Origin: Rhodospirillaceae bacterium
GTDB taxonomy: Bacteria; Pseudomonadota; Alphaproteobacteria; Rhodospirillales; 2-02-FULL-58-16
Assembly (NCBI GenBank): GCA_013349695.1
Contig: DUZD01000017.1
Coordinates: 1-20,982, forward strand
Length of the DNA: 20,982 nt
Direction of reading: 5' to 3'
Shown: piece by piece, positions 20,867 to 20,982 of the stretch
Layout of the letters: every line of letters begins with the position of its first letter
Numbering within the stretch: position 1 is the stretch's first letter
Notes under the pieces: generated by a model
Seen by the model: the letters and a program-made list of their open reading frames with translations, nothing else
Database searches by the model: none
What the model was told of the DNA's origin: nothing
Translations under genes and position numbers: made by a program

Positions 20867-20982
20867 GGCTCGGAAACGGGGGTTATACCAAGGATCGACG
20901 ATAATGACCCATAGAGACGGCTTCCCAAGGCTTTCGGCTAGGAGTGCGCGGCGTGGCGATGCGGGGCATCGCGAGACGGGCA

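Noticed and set aside
19562..20914. 450-codon plus-strand open frame opposite der
   Set aside because: It mirrors der codon by codon, has no recognisable motif, and der is certain on the other strand.
20938..20982. Minus-strand edge fragment ending CPSRDAPHRHAAHS and TAG
   Set aside because: Only 14 codons are visible, with no motif; it could be the end of the gene upstream of der but cannot be supported.

Overview
The window is about 21 kb of GC-rich DNA, densely packed with genes. It most resembles an alphaproteobacterium, probably Rhodospirillales-like (inference). The strongest clue is SerC, which has the alphaproteobacterial N-terminus (SSGPCAKRPGW) and sits directly upstream of serA. 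A heparinase II/III-type protein, a YgfZ-type protein and an LPS-core style glycosyltransferase operon fit the same picture. I saw no rRNA, tRNA, CRISPR array or insertion sequence.

Layout. Bases 1-390 are largely non-coding and hold a likely terminator. From 6049 down to 391 on the minus strand lies a tight five-gene surface-polysaccharide operon: heptosyltransferase-like GT9, GT2 (WaaE/LpxX-like), two GT4-type glycosyltransferases and an asparagine synthase. Two of its junctions are TGATG stop-start overlaps. Divergent from it is ygfZ (6180-7079, plus), whose 3' end overlaps a convergent heparinase II/III-like gene (7024-9234, minus). Divergent again is a bifunctional mannose-1-phosphate guanylyltransferase/mannose-6-phosphate isomerase (9442-10857, plus), which makes GDP-mannose, followed by an SLC13-type transporter with central RCK_C/TrkA_C-like domains (10963-12855, plus).

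A Phd/YefM-PIN (VapC-like) toxin-antitoxin pair on the minus strand (12864-13581) has a 23-bp near-perfect palindrome in its promoter region. Divergent from it is serC-serA (13792-16613), the first two steps of serine synthesis. Its leader carries two hairpins, the second with a GNRA loop and overlapping the serC ribosome binding site.

The plus strand continues with a tungsten-type aldehyde:ferredoxin oxidoreductase behind a near-consensus Shine-Dalgarno, then a MoaD/ThiS-like protein ending in Gly-Gly (16730-18929). On the minus strand follow an intact hicB antitoxin (18971-19309), a hicA toxin gene broken by an internal out-of-frame deletion (19306-19462), its 17-bp-arm operator, and the ribosome-assembly GTPase der (19526-20866).

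The most interesting points are the eroded hicA beside an intact hicB and operator, the structured serC leader, the isolated AOR-MoaD pair, and a protein-like stretch read in frame after the asnB stop. No wholly new multi-gene system is evident; most genes belong to known families.
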